Source: MGBC163016 sp964469815
GTDB lineage: Bacteria; Actinomycetota; Coriobacteriia; Coriobacteriales; Eggerthellaceae
DNA: 20,862 nucleotides
Assembly: GCA_964469815.1 (NCBI GenBank)
Contig: CAYXZC010000033.1
Location: forward strand, 1 to 20,862
Direction: 5' to 3'
Below are positions 7,733 through 15,444 of this stretch, in pieces (the stretch's first letter is position 1; each line of letters starts with the position of its first letter). The notes under the pieces are model-generated. The model had not been told where the DNA came from and ran no database searches. It was given only the letters and a program-made list of their open reading frames with translations. A program made the translations under genes and the position numbers.

Positions 7733-7925
7733 GGAAACATAGTTGACACAGCATTTACGCCGAAGTTTCGGATCGGTATCATTCCCCATCAAGGATCGGG
7801 ATCTCGAAGCTGGCGATGGATCGCTATGTTCAGAGGCATCGTCTTTCCGATGTGGCGCACGGCGTGATACCCTGATAAGACCGATATGCAAGACTTGCTT
7901 TTCAATTCGCGTCTAAAGGTGGGCT

Positions 7926-8576
7926 ATGTGCGGGAAATTCGTATGCTTGACATGGGATGAAGTGCTCGGCGTTATCCGAGCGATCCAAATGGATTCACCT
8001 TTCGATCCCGAACCTGATTGGCCTGCGCGCCGAACGCTCGCATTCCCGCGATCGGATGTTGCCATCATCATTGCCGAAAACGGGCAGCTTTTGCCCAAGG
8101 AGCTACGTTGGGGCTTCACTGCACCTTGGGATGAGAGGAAGGTGCTCTTCAACACTCGCATCGAAACAGCGCTCGATGGCAACGGCGGCATCTGGCATGA
8201 CGCCATACAGCACGGTCGCTGCATAGTTCCCACCTTCGGTTTCTTCGAGACCTATTCGGCGGTGCCGATCGCAGATGCGCAAAGCGCACGAAAAGCCAAA
8301 CGCCAGTACGAATTCTCTCTTTCAGACAGCCCTTGCGGCCTCACTCTTTTGGCGGGAGTGTGCGATGAGGATGCGTTCAGCGTGGTGACCACGAAACCGA
8401 ACGCAACGGTTGCGCCCATCCACGAACGCATGCCGATCGTGCTGCGCGAAAGCGAAGCGAACCGATGGCTTCATGGCGATCTTACTGCATTGGCCGATCG
8501 AAGCGATGTCGATCTGCGCGCAGAGGCGGTTGTACCTCCCAAGGAACCCAGCCTATTCGATATGCTGGATGACTAG
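7926..8576 (+). CDS. SOS response-associated peptidase (SRAP, YedK/HMCES family)
   Basis: A 216-aa SRAP-domain protein. The family shields abasic sites in single-stranded DNA by forming a thiazolidine DNA-protein crosslink through Cys2. Visible catalytic features are the MCG start (Cys2 after Met removal), FNTRIET with Asn76, Arg78 and Glu80, RCIVPTFGFFE with Glu108, and IHERMPIVL with His166. These match the YedK active-site set, although NTRIET replaces the commoner NARAET. Length is normal. The ATG has AAGGTGGG upstream and the MCG start is fixed by the chemistry. It is a single gene, converging with the fic gene. I see no convincing LexA operator upstream. Confidence 0.93.
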   Translation: MCGKFVCLTWDEVLGVIRAIQMDSPFDPEPDWPARRTLAFPRSDVAIIIAENGQLLPKELRWGFTAPWDERKVLFNTRIETALDGNGGIWHDAIQHGRCIVPTFGFFETYSAVPIADAQSARKAKRQYEFSLSDSPCGLTLLAGVCDEDAFSVVTTKPNATVAPIHERMPIVLRESEANRWLHGDLTALADRSDVDLRAEAVVPPKEPSLFDMLDD

Positions 8577-8619
8577 ATCGACAGATGAGTTGTCAGCATT
8601 CGACTCTCTCTAGTCATCC
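8567..8619. repeat. Inverted repeat at the end of the SRAP gene
   Basis: GGATGACTAGA (8567-8577), which contains the SRAP stop codon, is exactly repeated in reverse complement as TCTAGTCATCC (8609-8619), giving an 11-bp stem with a 31-nt loop. There is no following U-tract on either strand, so it is not a standard intrinsic terminator. It may protect the 3' end of the mRNA or act as a weak bidirectional stop between the convergent genes. From here to 8725 I see no gene. Confidence 0.6.
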
Positions 8620-8725
8620 AAGACCGAGCGATCGCTGCGCAATTCAGCGAGCATGTCAGCGCGTTCTGATATCCATTAGACCTAGTTCATCCTTCCAAAC
8701 CATCAGCGATCGTGCCTTCTTTCCC

Positions 8726-9670
8726 TTATGAATCGGATATTGCGCTCAAAGCATCAGACGAAGGAACGTTTCGAAGCAACGACGGGTCTTCGAAGAGCGC
8801 AACGACCTTAAGATCCTCACTGGCCAGATCATTGCACGCCTGATTCAGGGCGTTATCCAAAAAAGCGATGAGGTATTCCATCTCGGGAAAAGCGTCTGCC
8901 TTGGGATTTCGATATACAGCACGCACTAAAGAATCTCGGAAATACACCGAGTTCTCTTCGAATGGAGTATTGTCGATATCGTATCCAAGATCATTCAGAT
9001 AAAGGATCGCAAACACCGCAACGGTTCTCGTATTCCCCTCGAAATACGGATGCACTTGCCATAGCCTTGATATGAATCTGGCAAGCGTTCCCAACTGCTC
9101 CGGATCGAAGCGTTTACCGTAAACGCTTCCCATCTCATCTTCGAATGCCATCTTGAGCGACGCATCCACAAGCGAAGGATCGGCATAGAGAACACTGTCT
9201 CCGTTGAGTATAGCCTCCTGCTTTTGCAAAGCTATGTCCTTATGGATCCCAGGATGATAGATGTCCTCATCCAGATCTTGAAAGAGATGAGCATGTATTC
9301 TATCCAGCATCAACGGCGAGAACACGAACGCACCGGTTGCAAGCAATTCAACGATTCGATGGGAGACGAGATCGGCTTGCGCTTCTTCGGCCGATACCCC
9401 ACAGGCACCATCACCCACTGCCAGATCCGGGATCTTTGCGCTGTCATTCAAATACGCTCTGTGGTATCTCCTGATATCCTTACCGGTATCAGCCAGATCT
9501 CTGCTTCCCTTTAGATTATCCGAAATCAGCTCATCAAGATAGCATGAGGTATCCAAACCATCGACCTTCTGGATGCCCTTTGCTATGGACCAGTATCTTC
9601 TCAGCTTGTGCTTATCGGCTTCAGGATCCCTTGCTTCGTATGCGAAATCATGTGGATCATCCGCTGTCAT
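8726..9670 (-). CDS. Fic family protein (predicted AMPylator/nucleotidylyltransferase)
   Basis: A 314-aa Fic-domain protein, predicted to transfer AMP or another phosphate-containing group to a hydroxyl side chain of a target protein. The motif is HPYFEGNTRT (207-216), with catalytic His207, Glu211, Asn213 and Arg215, a variant of HPFxxGNGR. The DSVLYADP stretch about 50 residues earlier fits the substrate-aligning flap. The N-terminal ~150 residues are charged and helical. I do not see the class II inhibitory motif (S/T)xxxE(G/N) clearly, and no small antitoxin gene is adjacent. The ATG at 9670 has AGGGG 5 nt upstream. A TTG at 9709 would add 13 residues encoded by the tRNA terminator and is rejected. 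The target is unknown. Confidence 0.85.
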   Translation of the reverse strand: MTADDPHDFAYEARDPEADKHKLRRYWSIAKGIQKVDGLDTSCYLDELISDNLKGSRDLADTGKDIRRYHRAYLNDSAKIPDLAVGDGACGVSAEEAQADLVSHRIVELLATGAFVFSPLMLDRIHAHLFQDLDEDIYHPGIHKDIALQKQEAILNGDSVLYADPSLVDASLKMAFEDEMGSVYGKRFDPEQLGTLARFISRLWQVHPYFEGNTRTVAVFAILYLNDLGYDIDNTPFEENSVYFRDSLVRAVYRNPKADAFPEMEYLIAFLDNALNQACNDLASEDLKVVALFEDPSLLRNVPSSDALSAISDS

Positions 9671-9696
9671 GGCCACCCCTAGGCGATAAAGAAAAA

Positions 9697-9723
9697 GGTC
9701 AGCGAGCAATACGCTCGCTGACC
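9697..9723 (-). terminator. Intrinsic terminator of the tRNA-Gln/tRNA-Glu operon
   Basis: A perfect 11-bp inverted repeat, GGTCAGCGAGC (9697-9707) and GCTCGCTGACC (9713-9723), has a 5-nt loop. On the minus strand it is followed by TTTTTCTTT. It lies 11 nt past the CCA end of tRNA-Glu. It ends just before the fic ribosome-binding site, so fic is probably transcribed by read-through or from a promoter I cannot identify. Confidence 0.9.
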
Positions 9724-9733
9724 TGCTGTTTCT

Positions 9734-9810
9734 TGGTAGCTCCGACCGGATTCGAACCGGCGACCTCCGCCTTGAGAGGGCGGCGTCCTAAACCGCTAGA
9801 CGACGGAGCC
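9734..9810 (-). tRNA. tRNA-Glu (CTC anticodon)
   Basis: The minus strand folds as a complete cloverleaf: acceptor GGCTCCG/CGGAGCT, D arm GTC...GAC, anticodon stem CCGCC/GGCGG with loop CTCTCAA (anticodon CTC, reading GAG), and T arm with TTCGAAT. The 3' CCA is encoded (9736-9734). The first acceptor pair is G1-U72 rather than G-C. It lies 24 nt downstream of tRNA-Gln in the same transcript. Confidence 0.95.
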
Positions 9811-9834
9811 ACATATGTCGTGCGCTGGCGAGAA

Positions 9835-9908
9835 TGGCTGGGGTGGAAGGAGTCGAACCCTCACATACGGCACCAGAAACCGCTGTCCTGCCATTAGACG
9901 ACACCCCA
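9835..9908 (-). tRNA. tRNA-Gln (CTG anticodon)
   Basis: The minus strand gives acceptor TGGGGTG/CACCCCA, D arm GTC...GAC, anticodon stem GCGGT/GCCGT with loop TTCTGGT (anticodon CTG, reading CAG), T loop TTCGACT, discriminator G73 and an encoded CCA. The weak U1-A72 pair and G73 are typical of bacterial tRNA-Gln. It is the first gene of the two-tRNA transcript. Confidence 0.95.
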
Positions 9909-9945
9909 ACATAGCCGCTTTTGCAGTTGATAAGCGCAAGACGCT

Positions 9946-9974
9946 ATATTAAAGATGAATCCCGTTTCCGTCAA
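9946..9974 (-). promoter_or_regulatory. Promoter of the tRNA operon
   Basis: On the minus strand -35 TTGACG (9974-9969) and -10 TAATAT (9951-9946) are separated by 17 nt, about 38 nt upstream of the mature tRNA-Gln 5' end. It is a near-consensus housekeeping promoter, as expected for stable RNA. Its -10 is the same hexamer as that of the rrn promoter in this window. No other gene is seen between here and the deacetylase promoter. Confidence 0.85.
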
Positions 9975-10089
9975 GTATCAATTCGACGAAATGCTACTGC
10001 GCCAATCCCTTCCCTCATAGCGAATGGATGCTCTGACCATATCGCGAAGGTGCAGAAGATGTTATGAAATAAAGCTTACATACTCGTAA

Positions 10090-10133
10090 TTTCGGTTGCA
10101 ACTCCCGCAGATTTTCGATAGCATGAACCGAAA
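10090..10133 (+). promoter_or_regulatory. Candidate promoter framed by an inverted repeat, upstream of the deacetylase
   Basis: A possible -35 TTGCAA (10096-10101) and -10 TAGCAT (10119-10124) are spaced 17 nt apart. The pair is framed by an 8-nt inverted repeat, TTTCGGTT (10090-10097) and AACCGAAA (10126-10133), which overlaps the -35 and lies just past the -10. This arrangement would suit a repressor operator, but the promoter itself is weak and no regulator gene is adjacent. Confidence 0.4.
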
Positions 10134-10151
10134 CGAGCTTTCCCTTGAACA

Positions 10152-11711
10152 ATGCAGAAACGTAACACAAAGCGGGATTTGGAATTGCCTGATCTGAATG
10201 AACATAACGATAACGACATCGAAGCTAGCGGAGCCTTCTTCGATGCTATCGAAGAGCTCGAAGACGATGCTTATATGGATGAGCCGTTCCCGACAACTCA
10301 AGGAACGCCTATAGATAGGATCACCGTCCCCATCGATGAGGTCGAAGCGTTCGATCAAAACGGTCAAGGTTGTGTACCGCAAGATGCACCTCGACACGCG
10401 TCCCAGCACGTACAGCAGGCTCCCGTTGTGCAAGACGATGCAATCTCGCATGATAATGGTCAAAACACCCCATCTACAAACGCGGAACGCGAGTTCAAGC
10501 CTGCCCCCATTTTGGTTCCCGTCCCGAATCCTGTCGGACGCTCCAAGATCCGCAAGGAGAAGCAACGCAGGAAAAGGATCGTGGCTATCTCCATCGTGGC
10601 CGTTGTTGCGGTCGCTCTTGCTGTGTTCTTCCTGTTCCCATGGGATCGTACGATAACGATGAACGGCGATCAATATACGATAAAGGCTCACACCACTCTC
10701 CAAGAAGCCGCCGAGCAGAATGACATCTCAGTGACCCCGGGCGATTTCCTGGCGATCGATGGTTCTGTCATCGAAGCAGGCAAGGGAACCCCCTTCACCT
10801 TCACGGTGAACGGCGAAGCGCAAAGCGATCCGAACTATGAGATACAGCAAAACGATGTCATCGAGGTAACGGACGGCGCAGATATCACCGAGGAATTCAC
10901 CGAAGAGATGGTTCCCATCTCCGCACCGGTCACCTTTGAAGGGATCGGCGCTGTCCATAAGTTCGAAGGCGAAGGAACCTCCGGCGTTGCCCTTCGTAGG
11001 ACAGGCCAGGTTTCGGGAATATCACAGGAAACGATCCAGAGCGAACCGACGAATCAGATCATGAGGAAGTACAACATCGACTCCGGCGATGACAAGGTCA
11101 TAGCGCTGACATTCGATGATGGGCCTTGGAAGCAGCAGACCAATGAGATCCTAGATGTGCTCGCAGCCAATGACGCTAAGGCCACTTTCTTCACCGTCGG
11201 TGAGAGGATCGCCGGACTTGAGGATGTCGTGAAGCGCGCGCATGATGAAGGCCATCAGGTGAGCACCCATTCTTGGGATCATGCTTCCGGATCAGGTCAG
11301 GGCGTCAATCTGGATTACATGACTGATGACGAGCAACGCGAAGAGATATCCAAGGGGCTTGAAGCGATAAGCCAAGCAACAGGCGAAGAGGCAAGCAACA
11401 TCGTCCGTGTTCCCGGTGGGAACCTGAGCGAGAACACAGCCCGCATCCTTAGCGAATTCGCCACATCCGAGATCGGTTGGAACATCGACACCAACGACTG
11501 GAGACGCCCGGGTGCCGAAGCCATATTCAATGCGCTCATGCAGGCAACGCCGGGCGATATCATCCTCATGCACGATGGAGGCGGCGACCGCAGCCAAACC
11601 GTACAGGCACTTCGTGATGCTCTTCCCATACTTGCCCAGGAAGGCTACAGGTTCATAACAATCGAGGAATTGGTGAACAATTACCCTGCTGATGGTCAAG
11701 AATCTTCTTAA
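10152..11711 (+). CDS. Membrane-anchored polysaccharide deacetylase (NodB homology domain)
   Basis: A 519-aa predicted carbohydrate esterase family 4 enzyme that removes N-acetyl or O-acetyl groups from peptidoglycan or another envelope glycan. Residues 1-141 form a polar, acidic, cytoplasmic N-terminus ending in a basic patch (RKEKQRRKR). One membrane helix follows (142-163). Outside come a beta-rich spacer (~167-245) resembling the small ubiquitin-like domains common in actinobacterial wall proteins, a linker, and the NodB domain. Its motifs are TFDDGP (320-325, metal Asp323), HSWDH (373-377, metal His373 and His377), RVPGG (419-423), DTNDW (446-450) and LMHDG (472-476). All catalytic positions are present. 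The ATG has a poor Shine-Dalgarno. The 345-aa membrane protein follows after 38 nt and is probably co-transcribed. Confidence 0.9.
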   Translation: MQKRNTKRDLELPDLNEHNDNDIEASGAFFDAIEELEDDAYMDEPFPTTQGTPIDRITVPIDEVEAFDQNGQGCVPQDAPRHASQHVQQAPVVQDDAISHDNGQNTPSTNAEREFKPAPILVPVPNPVGRSKIRKEKQRRKRIVAISIVAVVAVALAVFFLFPWDRTITMNGDQYTIKAHTTLQEAAEQNDISVTPGDFLAIDGSVIEAGKGTPFTFTVNGEAQSDPNYEIQQNDVIEVTDGADITEEFTEEMVPISAPVTFEGIGAVHKFEGEGTSGVALRRTGQVSGISQETIQSEPTNQIMRKYNIDSGDDKVIALTFDDGPWKQQTNEILDVLAANDAKATFFTVGERIAGLEDVVKRAHDEGHQVSTHSWDHASGSGQGVNLDYMTDDEQREEISKGLEAISQATGEEASNIVRVPGGNLSENTARILSEFATSEIGWNIDTNDWRRPGAEAIFNALMQATPGDIILMHDGGGDRSQTVQALRDALPILAQEGYRFITIEELVNNYPADGQESS

Positions 11712-11749
11712 ACCCTATCACCAGAAGATCTACCGTTAGAAGAGCCGAC

Positions 11750-12787
11750 ATGGCAAGTGCTAAGAATGAAAAAGCCCATGGCAAGCATCGCCTATTCGAG
11801 GATATATCCGTCGTTCAGGTTACGGCCACAGCGCTTGCTGCCGTAACATCCATGCTCTTATCCTCATATATCGGCATCGCAGGCTCTGTGATCGGTGTAG
11901 CCATCGCTTCCATCGTTTCCACCTTGGCCGCTTCCCTCTACAAGCATTTCTTGAAGGAATCAGCTGAGAAGATCAAAGAGATCCCCGTTGTCGGGAAAAC
12001 GCATGAGATCATAGAGCATGCGAGCGCTGTGATAAACGGGGAGACTGAAAAGCATAGCGGTGAGAGTTCCAACAGCGCCGATACGGAAGGATCGAAGGGA
12101 GCTACCTCAGACAACAAGGAGCCGATCAGCCTCGACAAAGAAGCCGGAAAAGCAGATGATTCCGAACCGGATGAGAAGACCATCCCACTGGACGAGTTGA
12201 AGGTTCAAGGCGCTGCTATAACGATCCCATTGTCGGATATCGAGGAGGAACAGAGCGCTTCAGGGTCAGATGACGCTGACGAATCGGATTCGACCGAAAG
12301 CAGGAGCGACCAAACGCACTATAAGCCTGGTCAAGACGATGACAAGAAGATCCAAGATGTCATCCGGGCGAAAAGGCGCATGAAGATCGGACTTATAGTC
12401 GTCTGCGTCGTCTCGGCTTTGATAGCTGTCGCTCTAAGCGCGGTCATCATCTATGTATCGAGCGAAGGACAAGGGATCGGAACCAAGCCCCAGCAACTGT
12501 TCACATCATCGGCTGCCACAGAGGTATCCGATGATGCCTCCGAAACAAAGTTCACCACCTCCACCGACGAGTCGGGCTCTTCGATCTCCTCGTCATCATC
12601 GAGTACCAGCAGCTCATCGAGTGCCGCTGACTCGAGCTCGTCCTCCTCATCATCCTCATCAAGCGATGCGACCGAAGGCAATCTCGGCACAGATGACAGT
12701 TCAAGCTCATCTTCGGCATCATCATCTGCAGGGGAGGCTTCCTCATCGTCCGGCAATGACGCTGATCAGGCAGGCTCGCAAACCTGA
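11750..12787 (+). CDS. Hypothetical membrane protein with serine-rich C-terminal tail
   Basis: I do not recognise a named family. The 345-aa protein has two closely spaced hydrophobic helices near residues 20-65 (VTATALAAVTSMLLSSYIGI, then GSVIGVAIASIVSTLAASLY). A long acidic, Ser/Asp/Glu-rich region follows (~80-205), then a basic stop (RAKRRMK), a third helix (~212-236) and a tail of ~110 residues dominated by Ser with Asp, Ala, Thr and Glu (~275-345). By the positive-inside rule the acidic middle would be cytoplasmic and the serine tail outside, where it could span or coat the wall. It follows the deacetylase by 38 nt, suggesting an envelope role. The poly-Ser codons (TCA, TCC, TCG, AGC mixed) show the tract is selected at protein level. 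Its stop lies 34 nt from the converging thrE stop, with no clear terminator between. Confidence 0.8.
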   Translation: MASAKNEKAHGKHRLFEDISVVQVTATALAAVTSMLLSSYIGIAGSVIGVAIASIVSTLAASLYKHFLKESAEKIKEIPVVGKTHEIIEHASAVINGETEKHSGESSNSADTEGSKGATSDNKEPISLDKEAGKADDSEPDEKTIPLDELKVQGAAITIPLSDIEEEQSASGSDDADESDSTESRSDQTHYKPGQDDDKKIQDVIRAKRRMKIGLIVVCVVSALIAVALSAVIIYVSSEGQGIGTKPQQLFTSSAATEVSDDASETKFTTSTDESGSSISSSSSSTSSSSSAADSSSSSSSSSSSDATEGNLGTDDSSSSSSASSSAGEASSSSGNDADQAGSQT

Positions 12788-12821
12788 CATACATCTCGAT
12801 CCATATAACGGACGCCCGACA

Positions 12822-14177
12822 TCATTCGCCAGCAGATCGCTTGCTCGCGTGGATGCGCTTTATGTTGCGTACGGTCTGCACGAAAGCCCACACGACCACG
12901 ATCCCGACAGCTATTCCCAACGCCGTTTGAAATGTTGCCATAGCGAATTCAGAGCAGCTTTCCCAATTCTGCTGCACCGCTCCTTGCATGGCGTAGTAAA
13001 GCCCGCGTCCGGGAACCAACGGTATGACCGATATTATGAAGAAAACGGTATTCGGAACATTGAGCCTGCGGGATAGTACCTCCGAATAGATAGCAGCGAA
13101 GACAGAGGCTATGGCGGCTGCCAGAAAGACGTTCTCCACCCAGCCCAGGCCTGCGGATCCTACGATGAGATAGACCCCTTCGGTCAAAAAGCCTCCGAGC
13201 GCGCATACGAACAACAACCCATTCCTCACATTGAAGAAGAGCGCGAACCCGATGGATCCGAATATGGCCGCTATCAATTGCACGATAGGCTGAGCGTTCG
13301 AATTCACGCCCTGATCGCTCAATCCGAAAAGCCACATGGCCGCCATGAACCCAAGAGCCAAAGACGATGCCCAAAGGCAGCTCTCCACAAGGCGCAGGCT
13401 CCCTGAGACCGTATCGCCCGATATCATGTCACGAATGGCGCTCGTCATCGCGACACCGGGAATGAGTATCATGATGTCGCCGATCATGACCATTGCCAAA
13501 GACATGTCCGGGATGAAGTGAGCGACCAAGCAGATCCCCGCACCCGATATCAAAGAGGCAAGGAAGTCGAAGACTATGGTGTTGGGAGTGAGTGGGCGCA
13601 GATGCAATATCATGAAGCAGATGAGCGCGGAGAAGATAGCGGACACCAGAGCATCCATCCAGCTTCCGCCGAAGAATATCGCGAAGGACGATGTCGCAAG
13701 AAGACCCCCGAGGAACAGTTTCGTCTTCGATATGGGCGATGTCCTTATCTCCATCAGCTTGCTCTGAAGCTCTTCAGGAGCCATCGGTGAGGCCACGCAT
13801 CTTCGGCATAGCTTCGTATATCGCTCGAGCTTTCCGAAATCGTTATCGGCCACTTCGATGATCCTGCGTGTTTGGGTTATCTCCTCCCCATCCGTAAGCG
13901 TGGCTGTGACCACGATGGATGTTGTGATAACGAGGACGTTCATCTTGAAGGCACCGTAGGCTATTCCGAGACGCTGGATCATCTCTTCTATCGAATGAAC
14001 ATCTGCTCCGGCAACCATCAATGCCTCACCGATATCAAGCATCACAGGAAGGGCGCGTATGAGCGTTTGATCGCTTTTGGGCAAAGGAGTCTTCGCGCCA
14101 TAGGGAGCAGCAGGGATATGGGTGCTCTGCGCAACCGCATTCGGGCTTTCCCTATGCTGCACGTTCGGCTCCATCAT
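12822..14177 (-). CDS. thrE: ThrE-type threonine/serine exporter (full-length fusion)
   Basis: A 451-aa inner-membrane protein of the ThrE family, which exports threonine, serine and perhaps other small molecules. The N-terminal DUF1212-type half contains GEALMVAGADVHSIEEMI (residues 50-67), the putative hydrolase-like segment, and then helices with LIPGVAMTSAIRDMISGD. The C-terminal DUF3815/ThrE_2-type half begins near residue 310 and includes IISVIPLVPGRGLYYAM. In many bacteria these halves are separate YjjP and YjjB proteins; here they are fused, as in actinobacterial ThrE. About ten helices are visible. Two adjacent ATGs (14177, 14174) are possible. Its start lies 2 nt after the stop of the ferredoxin gene, so it is the last gene of that operon. 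The native substrate is not certain. Confidence 0.87.
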   Translation of the reverse strand: MMEPNVQHRESPNAVAQSTHIPAAPYGAKTPLPKSDQTLIRALPVMLDIGEALMVAGADVHSIEEMIQRLGIAYGAFKMNVLVITTSIVVTATLTDGEEITQTRRIIEVADNDFGKLERYTKLCRRCVASPMAPEELQSKLMEIRTSPISKTKLFLGGLLATSSFAIFFGGSWMDALVSAIFSALICFMILHLRPLTPNTIVFDFLASLISGAGICLVAHFIPDMSLAMVMIGDIMILIPGVAMTSAIRDMISGDTVSGSLRLVESCLWASSLALGFMAAMWLFGLSDQGVNSNAQPIVQLIAAIFGSIGFALFFNVRNGLLFVCALGGFLTEGVYLIVGSAGLGWVENVFLAAAIASVFAAIYSEVLSRRLNVPNTVFFIISVIPLVPGRGLYYAMQGAVQQNWESCSEFAMATFQTALGIAVGIVVVWAFVQTVRNIKRIHASKRSAGE

Positions 14178-14179
14178 AA

Positions 14180-15400
14180 CTAGTGCTCTCTTTGGCGATT
14201 GAGATCGAAGATGTTGGTTCTTTCCTGAGGGCGATTTATCCTCACCTTTTCAGGCTCGAGATCGAATATGGACAAGAGAGACACCTTCGGGGATATATCC
14301 AAGCACTTCCTTATGCACACATCCTCGCAAAGCCTGCACTGGGTACAAAGCGACGCATCGAATTCCAAGAACTTCGAATCGGGATCATCCGGATCTGTCT
14401 CATCGCAGTGGCATAGCGCCTCTGTCGGGCAGAACAAGACGCAAAGACCGCAACCGGAGCACTTATCAAGGTCTATGGAAATCTCTCCGAAATGGCGCGT
14501 ATCGATTACGCTGTCATGCAGATGGTCGTACGCATCTCCCATAGGATCCTGCACATCGACTCCGCTTTCGTCCAGTAGCTTCGTCATGGCATCGATGAGT
14601 TCGAAATTGCCATTGGGCGAAAACGAGGGCATCCTACCGCTCTGACCGGCACTCAGGCGCTCCCGCAAGGTCTTTGGCTTATTGCCCACACCAAGCTTGT
14701 CATCGATCGTCTTCTTGGCCACATTGGTGGCAACCTGCTTTACATAGCCGCCGGTCTGGAAGAGCAGACCGCGCCTGTCTTCACCTCGAAAGCTCTTTTT
14801 CGTCTTTCCCTTCATCCTTAGCTCCTCAGGAAAAGACGATGTTCGGGTGATGATCGCATCTGACCTTGAGGCCTCCAGAAGCTCGGCAGCATTATCGATG
14901 GTCTTGTCGATGGCAGGCGATACCGCACCGTATTTGCAGGTTGAGCAATTCCCATCGACGAGCACCATATCGGTCAAACCGGCTGCCGCGCAATCCATGA
15001 GGAATGATTCTTGGACATGTCCCAAACAGGGAACCTCCGCGAAGCTTTCAGCATCGGCTTCATGCTTGGCGGCTTTTCGGGCACACGCCATCACAACGAG
15101 CCCACTGGAAGGATCGCTGCATCTTGCAACCGATGAAGCGAGCGATGCATCGGTCGGATCGAGTGTCGAAAGGGCACCTGTCGGGCATACCGCCACGCAT
15201 GCACCACAATTGACACAAGCACTAGGATCTATGGAAAGCTCGTTTCTGGATACCGTTATGCATGACCGTATACAGGCATCGGTGCACTTGGTGCACGAGG
15301 CGTTGCGATTCCTGACCACAACGCACCTATCCTCTTCGATACCGATGGCGTTGACCTTCAAAAGATCGGCCATCTCCATTATGTCTTGTACGCTTGGCAA
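14180..15400 (-). CDS. Multi-cluster 4Fe-4S ferredoxin-type protein with MvhD-like centre
   Basis: A 406-aa soluble electron-transfer protein. The N-terminus has two 4Fe-4S motifs: Cys36, 39, 43, 47 and CVNCGACVAVCP with Cys62, 65, 68, 72. The C-terminal third has two more: CSGCGLCVLFCP with Cys314, 317, 320, 324, and CTQCRLCEDVC with Cys352, 355, 358, 362. Between them, residues ~94-165 carry Cys94, 106, 125, 137, 152 and 155 in a pattern (PCLGHVQESFLMDC, then VLVDGNCSTCKYGA) like the MvhD/FlpD hydrogenase delta subunit, which binds a 2Fe-2S cluster. No signal peptide is present. The TTG start at 15400 has AGAGGA 8 nt upstream; an ATG at 15379 would remove seven residues. The gene lies 44 nt after mobBA and 2 nt before thrE. 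A role in molybdoenzyme maturation or electron supply is inferred from position only. Confidence 0.8.
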   Translation of the reverse strand: MPSVQDIMEMADLLKVNAIGIEEDRCVVVRNRNASCTKCTDACIRSCITVSRNELSIDPSACVNCGACVAVCPTGALSTLDPTDASLASSVARCSDPSSGLVVMACARKAAKHEADAESFAEVPCLGHVQESFLMDCAAAGLTDMVLVDGNCSTCKYGAVSPAIDKTIDNAAELLEASRSDAIITRTSSFPEELRMKGKTKKSFRGEDRRGLLFQTGGYVKQVATNVAKKTIDDKLGVGNKPKTLRERLSAGQSGRMPSFSPNGNFELIDAMTKLLDESGVDVQDPMGDAYDHLHDSVIDTRHFGEISIDLDKCSGCGLCVLFCPTEALCHCDETDPDDPDSKFLEFDASLCTQCRLCEDVCIRKCLDISPKVSLLSIFDLEPEKVRINRPQERTNIFDLNRQREH

Positions 15401-15444
15401 TTCCTCGATCCTCTGCGATCCGAACCGGTCTTGAAAACCTTGAC

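Noticed and set aside
7742..7775. Perfect TTGACA and a CCGAAGTTTCGG palindrome before the SRAP gene, as an SOS promoter/LexA box
   Set aside because: No -10 hexamer lies at 16-18 nt, and the palindrome does not match the 14-nt actinobacterial LexA site (CGAAC-N4-GTTCG).
8630..8640. GCGATCGC octamer as a HIP1-type repeat
   Set aside because: A single copy in a GATC-rich sequence; no sign of iteration in the window.
9671..9709. TTG start adding 13 residues to the Fic protein
   Set aside because: The added codons lie in the tRNA operon terminator, and the ATG at 9670 has a better ribosome-binding site.
9734..9908. tRNA genes as an integration site for a mobile element
   Set aside because: No integrase, no duplicated tRNA 3' end and no direct repeat around the fic gene were seen.
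12580..12745. Ser-codon-rich tract considered as a simple DNA repeat or CRISPR-like array
   Set aside because: Units are irregular, with mixed serine codons and no spacer structure; it is explained by a poly-Ser protein tail.
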